64,000 bases of DNA, taken from the NCBI RefSeq assembly GCF_000166415.1, contig NC_014654.1:1984001-2048000 (forward strand), read 5' to 3'. Position 1 is the stretch's first letter; each line of letters opens with the position of its first letter. This DNA is from Halanaerobium hydrogeniformans (GTDB lineage Bacteria; Bacillota; Halanaerobiia; Halanaerobiales; Halanaerobiaceae). A program made the translations under genes and the position numbers. Below the pieces are notes generated by a model. The model was not told the origin of the DNA, ran no database searches, and worked only from the letters and a program-made list of their open reading frames with translations. Of the stretch, positions 16,436 to 25,132 are shown one piece after another.

Positions 16436-17709
16436 AAGTTATACTCTTTAGGTGAATTGCAACATGCAATGCACGCTTTTTTAATCTTTCTTAAAATCAC
16501 CTGTACCTTCATTACTTCTAGACACTAAAGCTTAATTTCTCTTTAAATAATTTATCTGAGTTTTCATAGTTAAACATTTTTCTAGGATAAGTATTTATAA
16601 AATCCTGAATCTTTTTTATCAGTTTTCTCTTAATACCTTTAAAACTTGTGCCTTTAGGTAAAAATCTTCTGATAAACTTATTAGCTACTTCATTTGATCC
16701 CCTTTGCCAGCTACAGTATGCATCACAATAATACAAACTAGTTCTAGGTATACTGCTACCTGTATATGATTGTTCTATACCTTCATAATCTGCAAATTCT
16801 GAACCGTTGTCTGTAGTAATCGATTTAAATGTTTCCCTAAAATTAACAACCCCAAATCGTCTTTCTATACGATCAAGTCCTTTTACCACTGACTTTGCTT
16901 TTTTGTTTGGTATTTTTTCTATGATTTCCTGCCTAGTTTGTCTTTCTGTCAGCACTAGTAAGGCAGGTTCATCTTTTTGTTTTAACCCTTCTACTAAGTC
17001 CATCTCCCAATGCCCAAATTCCTCCCTGGTATCAGCTCCTTCAGGCCTATCTCTAATTGTACGACCTTCCTTACGCCTCGTAGTGCTTTCACTTTCTTTT
17101 GGTCTGTCTTTCCCAGTTTTATAATTACCATGTGGGAGATCGCTTCTGTCTATATTCAAAACACCTTTATCTATGTAATTATAGATTGTTTTCCAGTGTA
17201 ATTGAATTTCAAATTTATCTGATTCTTCAATGTCTTTTGCCACTGCTGCAGGAGATCTTAATTCCTTGATTTTTTCTTCTATAAATTCTGCTAACTCTTT
17301 ATTTTTATCGATTTTTAAATCAGGGCCTTTATTCGAATTATTAAATTCATATACTTTCTGTGCTATCTCTGGTACATATTCTTTTCTGGTTGTTCCATCA
17401 CCATTATCAAGTTCTACCTCACCTTTTTTTATTTCTCGACTGATTGTTGTTCTATGGCAGTTTAATTCTTCGCCTATTTCAGTATAATTTTTTTCTTGGA
17501 CATTATATAAATGTTTAATTAATTTGCGATCATCAAAATTCAGGTGTTTTCCTTTGCTTCGTTTTGTGTTACAATTACTTTGACACATATTCTGTACCTC
17601 CTAATGTTTTTGTCGCTATTAACATTATACAAAAGGTACAGGTATGTGTCTATTTTTTTATCTAATCACCGCGTGCATTTAATTATACAATTCAAAGTTA
17701 TACTCTTTA
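16436..17709 (-). mobile_element. IS30-family element 2 (about 16451-17696) with 13-15 bp target duplication
   Basis: AAGTTATACTCTTTA occurs at 16436-16450 and again at 17695-17709. Between the copies the ends GGTGAATTGCAACATGCAAT and (inward from the right) TTTGAATTGTATAATTAAAT share TGAATTG and then AATGCACGC at the same distance. If the ends are made equal in length the duplication is 13 bp, otherwise up to 15. It inserted a few bases after the stop codon of the baeRF-like gene, so that gene is not damaged. Confidence 0.82.
16518..17588 (-). CDS. IS30-family transposase (element 2)
   Basis: A 356-residue transposase clearly different from that of element 1 but of the same family. HTH: LNFDDRKLIKHLYNVQEKNYTEIGEELNCHRTTISREIKKGE. 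Catalytic core: D in FGHWEMDLVEG, D in SITTDNGSEFADY, E in WQRGSNEVANKFIRRFLPKG. The C-terminus NTYPRKMFNYENSDKLF is the family ending. Frame and length are intact. The start ATG at 17588 has AGGAGGT about 7 bases upstream on the minus strand. Confidence 0.93.
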   Translation of the reverse strand: MCQSNCNTKRSKGKHLNFDDRKLIKHLYNVQEKNYTEIGEELNCHRTTISREIKKGEVELDNGDGTTRKEYVPEIAQKVYEFNNSNKGPDLKIDKNKELAEFIEEKIKELRSPAAVAKDIEESDKFEIQLHWKTIYNYIDKGVLNIDRSDLPHGNYKTGKDRPKESESTTRRKEGRTIRDRPEGADTREEFGHWEMDLVEGLKQKDEPALLVLTERQTRQEIIEKIPNKKAKSVVKGLDRIERRFGVVNFRETFKSITTDNGSEFADYEGIEQSYTGSSIPRTSLYYCDAYCSWQRGSNEVANKFIRRFLPKGTSFKGIKRKLIKKIQDFINTYPRKMFNYENSDKLFKEKLSFSV

Positions 17710-17711
17710 AA

Positions 17712-18851
17712 TTAATACCTGTAGATAGCTGCTATATCAGCATTATCAGGCATTTTATCTTCAGTAAGTGGATATACCTTTCCTCCATTTAAAATGGTCT
17801 GAACAGCAGCATAATTATAAAGATCATAGTTTTCTCGATCATTAATATCTTTAATTTCTTTTTCTTCTGCAGAAAAGAAACCTTCTTTATCTGCTTCTTT
17901 ATTAATCATTAAAGAATCTACTCTACTGAAATATGCTGCTTCTAATATTTCTTCAAGTTCTTTTGAGATCTTTTCTGAACCCTTTAATTGAGCAAATTCC
18001 TCCTTAACAGATTTAAGATAATCATGAATATGAGGTTCTACTATTTCCCAGCTCTTTTCTTTTAGTTCTTTTTTATTTATATCTTTCACATTACCACTTA
18101 GGTTTTTCTCTAATAGATTAGAATAGCTATTTATATCATCTTTATAAAGAGAAAAGAGGTGATCATCTGAAACTATTAAAAGATAATCATCTTTTGATTT
18201 TAGTTCTTTAAAAATTACCCTATCTACTTCTCTTAAATAATGAAGCAGGTCTTCCTGATCATCATCAGTTGCTCCCTCACCATGGAATACCGAAGCTGTT
18301 CCAGCCCTGCTCATTGATTGATATTTCTGGGCACCTTCATCATCAATATTTAAAAATTCTTTAATATTTGTAGGTAATTCCTTAAGTTCAACCTCATCTA
18401 TGGTATTTCTGTCGGCTCGATACAATTGATTAAAGTTAGGGCTTAAAGCTAAAATATAATATTTTTTATCATACCAGAGACCTGATATTAATTGCTTTAT
18501 ATTAAAACATTGACTTATATGAGTGCTATTATAAATATCTATTGGAAGTTTAAAAAGCTCAAATTTATTTTCACTGATAAAAACAGCTAATCCTTCTTTT
18601 TGTTTCTGCCAGAAATTAATATCAGCTGCCAGATCAGCAGCTTCATTTAAGAATTCATCTACATCTCGCTGCTTATAACCCCAGATATCTTTTAATTTTT
18701 TCTCGGTTTCCTGCAGCAGATTTTTGAATTCGATTTCCAGTTTTTTGAATTCACCTTTACGAACGGCTTTAGTTGACATATAAATAGAGACACAGGGACT
18801 ATCCTGACAATTGATAAGATCTTTTAAAATCTCCTGATTAATTTCTGTCAT
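17712..18851 (-). CDS. Bacterial archaeo-eukaryotic release factor family protein (baeRF-like)
   Basis: A 379-residue soluble protein. The N-terminus CQDSPCVSIYMSTKAVRKGEFKKLEIEFKNLLQE and the middle block GLWYDKKYYILALSPNFNQLYRADRNTIDEVEL are the landmarks of the baeRF3-type group, which resembles the eRF1/Pelota middle domains. The proposed role of that group is in ribosome or tRNA-related quality control, by domain analysis and not by experiment. The C-terminal GGKVYPLTEDKMPDNADIAAIYRY is the expected L30e-like tail. It is monocistronic with a good SD. An IS30 element landed just past its stop codon. Confidence 0.7.
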   Translation of the reverse strand: MTEINQEILKDLINCQDSPCVSIYMSTKAVRKGEFKKLEIEFKNLLQETEKKLKDIWGYKQRDVDEFLNEAADLAADINFWQKQKEGLAVFISENKFELFKLPIDIYNSTHISQCFNIKQLISGLWYDKKYYILALSPNFNQLYRADRNTIDEVELKELPTNIKEFLNIDDEGAQKYQSMSRAGTASVFHGEGATDDDQEDLLHYLREVDRVIFKELKSKDDYLLIVSDDHLFSLYKDDINSYSNLLEKNLSGNVKDINKKELKEKSWEIVEPHIHDYLKSVKEEFAQLKGSEKISKELEEILEAAYFSRVDSLMINKEADKEGFFSAEEKEIKDINDRENYDLYNYAAVQTILNGGKVYPLTEDKMPDNADIAAIYRY

Positions 18852-18985
18852 TATTATTACCCCCTATTATTTTACTTTACTTAATACTCAATACTCCATT
18901 ACTATTAATGTCCAACTAAATTCAAGTTTTCTATTCTAATTACATTTTATCAAAAAATAGAGTAAATTGAAATAGCTTAATCAAA

Positions 18986-20410
18986 TTAACTAAGATATTG
19001 CCGATAAATTTTTGCTAATTTAACAACCCCCTGCCTAATGCTAAATTGATCGAGTGCTGCAGTTGACAAAATAACCTGATTGCTCTTTGCATCTATTAAA
19101 AAGTTCCTGTAGTCTGCCAGTAAAACACCTGTTTTTTCTGAGAATTTATTAAAGGCTTTTTGATCTAATTGCTGTTCTAAATAGAGAATGCTGTAAAAAG
19201 CAGTTTGACTGCATTTAACTTCAATATCCCTGAAACTTTTATGCAGTTCATCTTTTAATAAAAGATTTCTATTTTTTATCCTTTGTTTTAAAAGTTTGGT
19301 TCTCTTATTCAAATAAGATTTTTCTAAATAATAGGATAAAACATTTTCTAATAACTGATCACCTGCTGATAAAGATCTATATTTGTCTTCCAGTAAATTT
19401 TTATTCAAATTACTTTCTTCTTCATAATAATTACTTTCTGCAAGAAAAACAACCCCTGAATCAAGCCCGGGAAAGACTTTATTGCTTAATTCTCTAATTA
19501 AGATTAAATTATTTTTAAAACTTGAATTAAGAAGTGTCTCTATCTTTTCATTTTTACCAAAGAGATAGTATGACTCAAATATAATTATTTTAAATTTTAG
19601 CATCTCAGCCAGTTCAAATAATGATTTTAATTTTGAAATACTCCAGCTTAAAACATTAGCAAAAACCGGCTCATCACTTAAAATCAAATAATCAATTTTA
19701 TTCTCCCGCAAATAATCCATCAGAACTTCATAATCTGCATTTTTCAGTTTAAGAAACTCTGGTTTTTCAAAATTATTTTCTTCTCCAATCTCATTATCTA
19801 TTGTTAAAAAATGAGCAAATGGGCCCAAATCTGATGGAGACTCAAATAATAAAAGGTCATTTTTTTGAATAAGCAATTCTAAAACCATTATTAATTCAGA
19901 GCGAGAATTATAATACAGAGCCTTGTGTTCAAAACTATCTACTATATCTTTTAAAAAGCAAAACCACTGATTACTTTTAAAATCTATTTCTTTAAAAATA
20001 TTCCCTTGAAATTTGCTGTAAAATTGGTCAAAAACAAGATCAAAAGCATATTCTGGCATATACTCTCTGTTATTTTGAGAACCACTAAAATCAATTATTC
20101 TATTTACAGAAGATTCTTTTGAACTCAATATCCTCAATCTCTGATCATCTTTATTGGACTTATAACCAGCAGCAGGAGCTATATAACTACCACTACCCTC
20201 TTTTTTGTAAATCAAAAATTCTTCCGCCAGAAGATCATATGCTTTAACAACTGTTTCGTTATTTACTCCCAGGCGAGCAGCTAATTTTCTAATGGAAGGC
20301 ATTTTAGAATCTGGAGTATACCTATCTTCTAAAATCTCTGCCTTGATCTGTTGATAAATCTGCTTATATAAATTTTCTTCTCCCTCACGGTCTAATTCTA
20401 TATCGAACAT
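18986..20410 (-). CDS. MocR-type regulator (GntR HTH plus aminotransferase-like domain)
   Basis: A 474-residue protein. Residues about 1-75 are a GntR winged helix (NLYKQIYQQIKAEILEDRYTPDSKMPSIRKLAARLGVNNETVVKAYDLL, in pieces), then a linker and a fold-type I aminotransferase-like domain. The lysine in LSNKVFPGLDSGVVFL is in the position of the PLP lysine, so PLP binding is possible. The tyrosine/aspartate motifs of the enzyme core are weak, as usual in MocR proteins. MocR regulators commonly control vitamin B6, GABA or amino-acid genes next to them; here the neighbours are a pseudogene and IS elements, so the target is unknown. Confidence 0.85.
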   Translation of the reverse strand: MFDIELDREGEENLYKQIYQQIKAEILEDRYTPDSKMPSIRKLAARLGVNNETVVKAYDLLAEEFLIYKKEGSGSYIAPAAGYKSNKDDQRLRILSSKESSVNRIIDFSGSQNNREYMPEYAFDLVFDQFYSKFQGNIFKEIDFKSNQWFCFLKDIVDSFEHKALYYNSRSELIMVLELLIQKNDLLLFESPSDLGPFAHFLTIDNEIGEENNFEKPEFLKLKNADYEVLMDYLRENKIDYLILSDEPVFANVLSWSISKLKSLFELAEMLKFKIIIFESYYLFGKNEKIETLLNSSFKNNLILIRELSNKVFPGLDSGVVFLAESNYYEEESNLNKNLLEDKYRSLSAGDQLLENVLSYYLEKSYLNKRTKLLKQRIKNRNLLLKDELHKSFRDIEVKCSQTAFYSILYLEQQLDQKAFNKFSEKTGVLLADYRNFLIDAKSNQVILSTAALDQFSIRQGVVKLAKIYRQYLS

Positions 20411-20440
20411 TTAACTGCCCTCCCTAATTATATTGACTTT

Positions 20441-20873
20441 TTATTTCCAGCTTACATCTTTTACACTATCAACATCAAAATATTTTTCTTTATTCTCCTT
20501 ATTATCTGTTTCTTTTGCTAACTTGTAGATCTTATGAATAAGATATTTTTTATCTTCCTGCTCTAATTATTAATTGTATTTATCAGCTAATTTACTTAAT
20601 TTTATATCATAGATTAACTGAATATAACCGCTCTTAGTAGGTTTTACCTCACAAAATTCTTTTTTCATCTTTTCTTTTAAATCATCTGGACCCTTATTCT
20701 TTATAAGCTCATTATTATCATTTCTCTCCTTAATTTGATCTACTATTTTTATAATTTCTTTTTTTAGATTTTCTATTAAAAGATTAACCTGAAAAAAGTG
20801 TAGCAATAACTGCATATAATGATGGTATAAAATATATTTTATTTTCTATATTATGGAGTAATTTAAGCCTCAA
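20441..20873 (-). pseudogene. Degenerate DUF2254-like membrane protein gene
   Basis: On the minus strand, a TTG at 20873 starts LRLKLLHNIENKIYFIPSLY and AVIATLFSG, which looks like the first membrane helix of DUF2254 proteins, and then meets TAA. A shifted frame (ORF 20570-20815) continues IENLKKEIIKIVDQI and later KPTKSGYIQLIYDIKLSKLADKYN (in pieces), which resembles the soluble SGYVQ region of DUF2254. After another TAA the frame goes on to 20441. Most of the middle is missing. An IS256-family element sits at its very 5' end. Family assignment rests on two short motifs, so it is moderate; the decay is clear. Confidence 0.6.
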
Positions 20874-22216
20874 AAAAATTTAGTAGTGTACAATAAGTTG
20901 TGTAAATAGATTTTTTTCAATAAAAAAAGAGGAATCCTTCTTTGAATGGTTGAAATATTTATTAGCGAAATAAACTCAACCCAAAGGAGGACTCCTCATG
21001 AACAGTATACCCGAAAAAAACAGTGATGGTCAAGTTGAATTTCACGATTTAATCATTGAACTCATCAAAAATTTTCTCGAGAATTTCCTCAAGGCTGAAT
21101 TAACTGAATTTCTAAACTATGAAAAACATGAATACTCAGGTAGAAACTCTGGCAATAGTCGTAATGGATCTTATCTTCGTGATTTCTTAACTCAGTTTGG
21201 CAGTATTAAAGGCTTAAATGTTCCTAGAGATAGAAATGGTGAATTCCAAACTGAACTATTCCAACCATATAAACGCTATGATAACTGGCTTGAAGAAGCT
21301 ATAATAAACATGTATGCTAATGGCCTTTCCACCCGCTATGTAGCTGATTGGATAGAGCAGATGTATGGACAAAAATATAGCCCTACTACTATTAGTAATC
21401 TAACTAATGTTGCTCTTGAAGAGGTTAAAAAGTGGAAAGAAAGACCACTTCAAAAACGGTACAGCGTTATTTTTATTGATGGCATGAGCATAAAAGTCAG
21501 ACGAGATACTGTTGCAAATGAATCTGTATATATTATCATTGGTATCAATGAAGACGGCTATCGTGAAATACTTGATTTCTACATTGGTGCAACTGAATCT
21601 GCTGCTTTATGGGAAGAAGTACTAAGTAATTTAAAAGAACGCGGAGTCCAGGAAGTCCTACTAGGTGTTATAGATGGACTCCCAGGACTTAAAGATTCTT
21701 TTCTAAAAGTATTCCCTAAAGCGGATGTGCAGCGTTGTATAGTTCATAAAGTGCGTAATACAATAGTCAAAGTTAGAAAAAAAGATACTGATGAAATCGT
21801 TAAAGATTTAAAAAAGATCTATAGATCTCCCAGCAGAGAGTTTGCAGAAAAAGCTTTAGAAGAATTTGATTTTAAATGGAGTAAAATCTATCCTAAAGTT
21901 ACTCAAAGCTGGTACGTAGATAAAGATGAACTATTAACATTTTATAAATATCCAGAAAGCATACATAAAGCCATATACACAACAAACTGGATTGAAAGAG
22001 CCAATAAAGAAATCAAAAAAAGATTAAAGCCTATGAATAGTTTGCCTAATGTACAAGCAGCTGAAAAAATAATTTATTTAAAGATTATTGAGTACAACTC
22101 AAAATGGTCTGATAGAAAGATGAGAGGATTTTTAGCTGCAAAAGATCAGCTCCATCAACTATTTAAAGAACGATACTGATTTATTTACACAAGATTCTTG
22201 ACGTTATCCAAAATTT
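20874..22216 (+). mobile_element. IS256-family insertion sequence (about 20882-22208)
   Basis: The right end, read inward, is GATAACGTCAAGAATC followed by TTGTGTAAATAAAT, close to the known GATAAAGTC...TTGTGTAAAA end of IS256. The left end has AAGTTGTGTAAATAGAT at the same distance from the boundary but its outer 16 bases are poorly conserved. Flanking octamers AAAAATTT (20874-20881) and CAAAATTT (22209-22216) differ by one base and fit the 8-bp target duplication of the family. Confidence 0.8.
20998..22179 (+). CDS. IS256-family (Mutator-type) transposase
   Basis: A 393-residue transposase of normal length. Landmarks are RNGSYLRDFLTQFG, the first Asp in VIFIDGMSIKVR, the second in GVIDGLPGLKDSFLKVFPKADVQRCIVHKVRN (in pieces), and Glu in YTTNWIERANKEIKKRLKPMN. 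These form the DDE site of Mutator-type enzymes. The ATG at 20998 has AAAGGAGG eight bases upstream. The frame is intact, so the element may still move. Confidence 0.95.
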   Translation: MNSIPEKNSDGQVEFHDLIIELIKNFLENFLKAELTEFLNYEKHEYSGRNSGNSRNGSYLRDFLTQFGSIKGLNVPRDRNGEFQTELFQPYKRYDNWLEEAIINMYANGLSTRYVADWIEQMYGQKYSPTTISNLTNVALEEVKKWKERPLQKRYSVIFIDGMSIKVRRDTVANESVYIIIGINEDGYREILDFYIGATESAALWEEVLSNLKERGVQEVLLGVIDGLPGLKDSFLKVFPKADVQRCIVHKVRNTIVKVRKKDTDEIVKDLKKIYRSPSREFAEKALEEFDFKWSKIYPKVTQSWYVDKDELLTFYKYPESIHKAIYTTNWIERANKEIKKRLKPMNSLPNVQAAEKIIYLKIIEYNSKWSDRKMRGFLAAKDQLHQLFKERY

Positions 22217-22461
22217 CATTTACTTCCGATATTTTTTGATAATTCAACAAAAATTTATAATAATCTAATATTACTACTTATTAAATAAAATTCAACATAA
22301 TTGAATAATATCCTTTTTTAATGTTACTATTTAAGGGGAAAGAGCTAAAAACTTTAATAAACCATCTTGTTATAAGCAAAAAGATTCTATATAATTAAAA
22401 GTGAGTAAAAATAGAAGAATTATATTTACTACATACTAAATTAATCAGAAAGGAGTAAAAT

Positions 22462-23049
22462 ATGTATTCTAAAGAATCAATTGAAAGTTTTTTAAATGAC
22501 CTGGCTTCTGAAAAATCAATACCTGGAGGAGGGAGCGCTGCTGCTTTAAGTGGTGCACTCAATGCTGCTGTTGTAAGTTTTATCTCTAATTTAACAATAG
22601 GTAAAGAACAATATAAGGATGTTGAAGAAGAAGCAAAAAATATTTTACTAGAAAGTAATCAGCTAAAAAAAGAAATGCTTCTAATGATCGACCAGGATAG
22701 TCAAATACTCTCTAAAATTTTAGACAGCTACAAAGCAGGAGACCAAAATAAGGTTAAATCAGTCTGCAGTGATGCAGTTGAATTCTCGATGGATATGACA
22801 AAAAAAGCGCTTAGATTAATGGAGTTAACACTTGCAATAAGTAAAATAGGCAATAGAATGCTGGCTAGTGATTTTGAAGTTGCTGCCTATATAGGTGACG
22901 CAGCAGTAGGAAGTGCAATAGCCAATATTAAGATTAATCTCAAAAGCCTTGATGACAATAAATATAAAAAAAATGTAGAAAAAGAATATAAAGCTCTTAA
23001 AAAGAAAAGCTCTAAATTAAAAGAAGAAATAATTAAGTTAGCTAATTAA
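22462..23049 (+). CDS. fchA: Methenyl-THF cyclohydrolase / formimino-THF cyclodeaminase family (FchA)
   Basis: A 195-residue helical protein with the family signature IPGGGSAAALSGALNAAVVSFISNLTIG (residues about 19-46, in pieces) and the C-terminal DAAVGSAIANIKINLKSL. Cyclodeaminase-type enzymes convert formimino-THF or methenyl-THF to formyl-THF. It is followed 18-27 bases later by folD, and together they process one-carbon units between methylene-, methenyl- and formyl-THF. The two activities overlap, so this one may handle histidine or glycine breakdown products. SD AAAGGAG is 7 bases before the ATG. Confidence 0.85.
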   Translation: MYSKESIESFLNDLASEKSIPGGGSAAALSGALNAAVVSFISNLTIGKEQYKDVEEEAKNILLESNQLKKEMLLMIDQDSQILSKILDSYKAGDQNKVKSVCSDAVEFSMDMTKKALRLMELTLAISKIGNRMLASDFEVAAYIGDAAVGSAIANIKINLKSLDDNKYKKNVEKEYKALKKKSSKLKEEIIKLAN

Positions 23050-23076
23050 AATATTTACACAACAGGAGTGGATCAA

Positions 23077-23907
23077 TTGAAAGAATTAAGCGGTAAAAAA
23101 CTTGCAGCAGAAATAAAAGAATGGTGTATTGATGAAGTTGAAAATTTAAAGGCAGAAACCGGTAGTTCTCCTCATTTGTTGGTTTTGCAGTATGGAGAAG
23201 ATGCTGCCAGCAAAGCTTACACTAATAGAATTGCAAAAAACTGTGAGAATATTGGAATTGAATTTGAATATCAACAGATCAAAGATGATCCTGAATCTTT
23301 TTTAGCAATATTAAAAAATGCTAATCAAGACCCAAAAATAACTTCAATAATGGTCCAACAGCCATTACCAGATGAGCTTAAAGACAGTCTAGAAATGATT
23401 AACCCCAAAAAAGATATTGAAGGTATAACCTCTGCTTCATTAGGCAAACTTTTTGCCGGTTATGATACCTTAGTACCAGCTACTGCAGAAGCCTGTATGG
23501 AAATACTCGATTATTATAATATTCCACTTAAAGGTCAAAGAGCTGTTGTTGTTGGCAGAAGTAATATAGTGGGTAAACCAGTTTCTATCTTACTGCAACA
23601 GCGACATGCTACGGTAACAATGTGTCACTCTAGAACTAGAGACTTAACAGCTGAACTGCAAAACGCTGATATTGTTGTAGCAGCTGTTGGTAGACCAAAA
23701 TTAATTACAGCTGAGATGTTAACTGGAAATTCTATTGTTATCGATGTTGGAACCAATTTTGTGGATGGAAAATTAATAGGAGATGTCGATTTTGATTCTT
23801 CAGCAGAAAAGGTTAAAATGATTACACCTGTTCCTGGAGGAGTAGGCACAGTTACTAATCAGGTGTTAATGCGTAATATAGTTAAGTCATTTAAAAATTT
23901 ACATTAA
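23077..23907 (+). CDS. folD: Bifunctional methylene-THF dehydrogenase / methenyl-THF cyclohydrolase
   Basis: A 276-residue FolD of normal length. The catalytic Tyr-x3-Lys region is KAYTNRIAKNCENIG (Lys near residue 55); IMVQQPLP and NPKKDIEGI follow, then the Rossmann motif VVGRSNIVGKPVSILL, CHSRT and the ending TPVPGGVGTVT. Usual DVDG reads DIEG here. I chose the TTG at 23077 because AGGAG is 8 bases upstream; the upstream GTG at 23068 overlaps that site. It sits directly behind fchA. The enzyme makes 10-formyl-THF with NAD(P)H in the cytoplasm. Confidence 0.94.
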   Translation: MKELSGKKLAAEIKEWCIDEVENLKAETGSSPHLLVLQYGEDAASKAYTNRIAKNCENIGIEFEYQQIKDDPESFLAILKNANQDPKITSIMVQQPLPDELKDSLEMINPKKDIEGITSASLGKLFAGYDTLVPATAEACMEILDYYNIPLKGQRAVVVGRSNIVGKPVSILLQQRHATVTMCHSRTRDLTAELQNADIVVAAVGRPKLITAEMLTGNSIVIDVGTNFVDGKLIGDVDFDSSAEKVKMITPVPGGVGTVTNQVLMRNIVKSFKNLH

Positions 23908-23909
23908 AT

Positions 23910-23936
23910 AAAAAAACTCCCCGGGGGAGGGGAGTA
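23910..23936. terminator. GC-rich terminator between folD and the curli operon
   Basis: ACTCCCC pairs with GGGGAGT over a 6-base loop (about 23917-23936). On the minus strand it is followed by seven T, so it is a full terminator for read-through from the curli side; for folD the tail is weaker. Confidence 0.75.
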
Positions 23937-24047
23937 AATTTATTATAATTATATTGACTCTAGGTCAGAACTGACTCTAAGTCGAATTATATAATAAATT
24001 TTCTCTTTTGTCCAGCTTTTTCATGAATTATTAGCTAAAATTTTCAC

Positions 24048-24078
24048 CTAAAACAAAGCCCCGGTTTTAATCGGGGCT
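24048..24078 (-). terminator. Terminator of the curli-like operon
   Basis: AGCCCCG (24057-24063) pairs with CGGGGCT (24072-24078). On the minus strand the stem is followed by TTGTTTT. It is the first classical terminator after csgG and the region between it and the stop codon at 24317 is filled with hairpins. Confidence 0.75.
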
Positions 24079-24082
24079 AAAC

Positions 24083-24174
24083 AGAGCACTAGTGCTCTGG
24101 GATAAATAATTATCCACATTTTAATTTATTGTAATAATTATATTCTAAACCTTACAATGGATAACTTTTATCCA
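24083..24174 (-). other. Run of small hairpins in the curli 3' region
   Basis: Palindromes follow one another: AGAGCACTAGTGCTCT (24083-24098), GGATAAATAATTATCC (24100-24115), ATTGTAA with TTACAAT (about 24128-24158) and TGGATAACTTTTATCCA (24158-24174). No reading frame of note crosses them. They could protect the 3' end of the transcript or form part of the structured element that follows. Confidence 0.5.
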
Positions 24175-24320
24175 TAATTCCACTTTTATGATCAGGGGCT
24201 TGTATTTCAGCCCCTGACTTGTAGTGGAAAAGATTTAATAATCTCTGCTAAGAGATTATTATATTTTTATAAAATTGTTTTTCCACAACAATTTAAATTT
24301 ATTAAATCTGCTTCCACTAC
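24175..24320 (-). repeat. Structured element copy A, downstream of csgG
   Basis: The element has a hairpin CAGGGGC/GCCCCTG (24193-24216) and then GTAGTGGAAAAG (24221-24232). Bases 24221-24240 pair with 24300-24320 (TATTAAATCT and TTCCACTAC arms, one 2-base mismatch), closing over two inner hairpins (24237-24260 and 24272-24294). The closing stem includes the stop codon of the last csgG. A second copy of the core, same orientation, lies at 28881-28951 on the other side of the structural and secretion genes. Confidence 0.6.
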
Positions 24321-25132
24321 ATAATTCCACTTGTACTTAATTTAAACACAGCTTCTTCAAGTAATGTTCTGACTACAAGATTAATTACTTCCTGTTGTCC
24401 CCTACCTGTTTCAAACTCTACAATGTTGTCTCCTATAAAAGAAAATGTGTTGACTCCAACTTTTTTGCCTTCAATTTCTCCTTTTAAACTTTCACCCCAT
24501 ACAACTGTTCCGGTTGTAGAATCAATAACCCTAATATCAATAGCAGTACTTGCAATTGCTTTTTGACGGTTACCTCCTATTGATCCAATAGCAAAACCAA
24601 GACCTCCTGTTTGCATATCAACCTGATACTCAGTAATTGCTCCAGCAATAATATAATCTGCCCCTATAAGCATATCTATTTGAGGACCTTCTCCTTCTTT
24701 AATTCTATCAAGTTCTTTCAAGTTTAATTCTATTGTTATATTAGATAATTGAATTCTGTCTAATATTTTAAACTGTCGAGACCGATGTAAAGCAGTTATT
24801 AACATATCTTCTGCCCCCTGGGTCACTACAGTAGAACGGTTATTACTAAAACGATTATCTTTAAATTGACCTGTCCTATCTTCAATTCTATAAACTGCTA
24901 CAGTAACTCTATCTTTTCTTTCAGGTAACGCTGATAACAACTGGGTGGTGATTGTAACATTAGGTTGAGAAATTTTAATTGTATCAATATTATTTAATAT
25001 TTCTGCTGACTTTTCTTCTAATTGAGATAAAACATTTGTGTCACCTAAAGAACTTGCTGAGACTCTTGGGCTTAAAATCGAAAGGACCATAATTACTATC
25101 AAAACATATCTAATTTTTTTGTAATTTTTCAT
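24317..25132 (-). CDS. csgG: CsgG-like curli secretion pore, paralogue 2
   Basis: A 271-residue protein homologous to CsgG, the outer-membrane pore that exports curlin. Residues 1-26 are a Sec signal with SPI-type cleavage (RVSA/SS) and no lipobox Cys. An N-terminal segment PNVTITTQLLSALP is shared with paralogue 1. CsgG landmarks: VAVYRIEDRTGQF (78-90), GAEDMLITALHRSRQFKILDR (106-126), DYIIAGAITEYQ, TGGLGFAIGSIGG and DIRVIDSTTGTVVW. The loop aligned with the E. coli constriction (Y51, N55, F56) reads DNRFSNNRST, so it is as long as in E. coli but the Phe is Arg. Its ATG directly follows the stop of paralogue 1, indicating translational coupling. Confidence 0.9.
   Translation of the reverse strand: MKNYKKIRYVLIVIMVLSILSPRVSASSLGDTNVLSQLEEKSAEILNNIDTIKISQPNVTITTQLLSALPERKDRVTVAVYRIEDRTGQFKDNRFSNNRSTVVTQGAEDMLITALHRSRQFKILDRIQLSNITIELNLKELDRIKEGEGPQIDMLIGADYIIAGAITEYQVDMQTGGLGFAIGSIGGNRQKAIASTAIDIRVIDSTTGTVVWGESLKGEIEGKKVGVNTFSFIGDNIVEFETGRGQQEVINLVVRTLLEEAVFKLSTSGIM

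Noticed and set aside
16436-17709. tRNA-Leu as an attachment site of an integrative element
   Set aside because: The repeats flanking 16451-17696 are not tRNA sequence and only a transposase is inside; no integrase of the tyrosine type is seen.
24193-24294. CRISPR array among the hairpins near 24.2 kb
   Set aside because: The palindromes differ in sequence, and there are no constant repeats with even spacers and no cas genes.
24190-24320. Could the repeat near csgG be a c-di-GMP riboswitch?
   Set aside because: I looked for the class I and class II aptamer core sequences and did not find them; one copy is downstream of the last gene, which does not fit a riboswitch for that operon.
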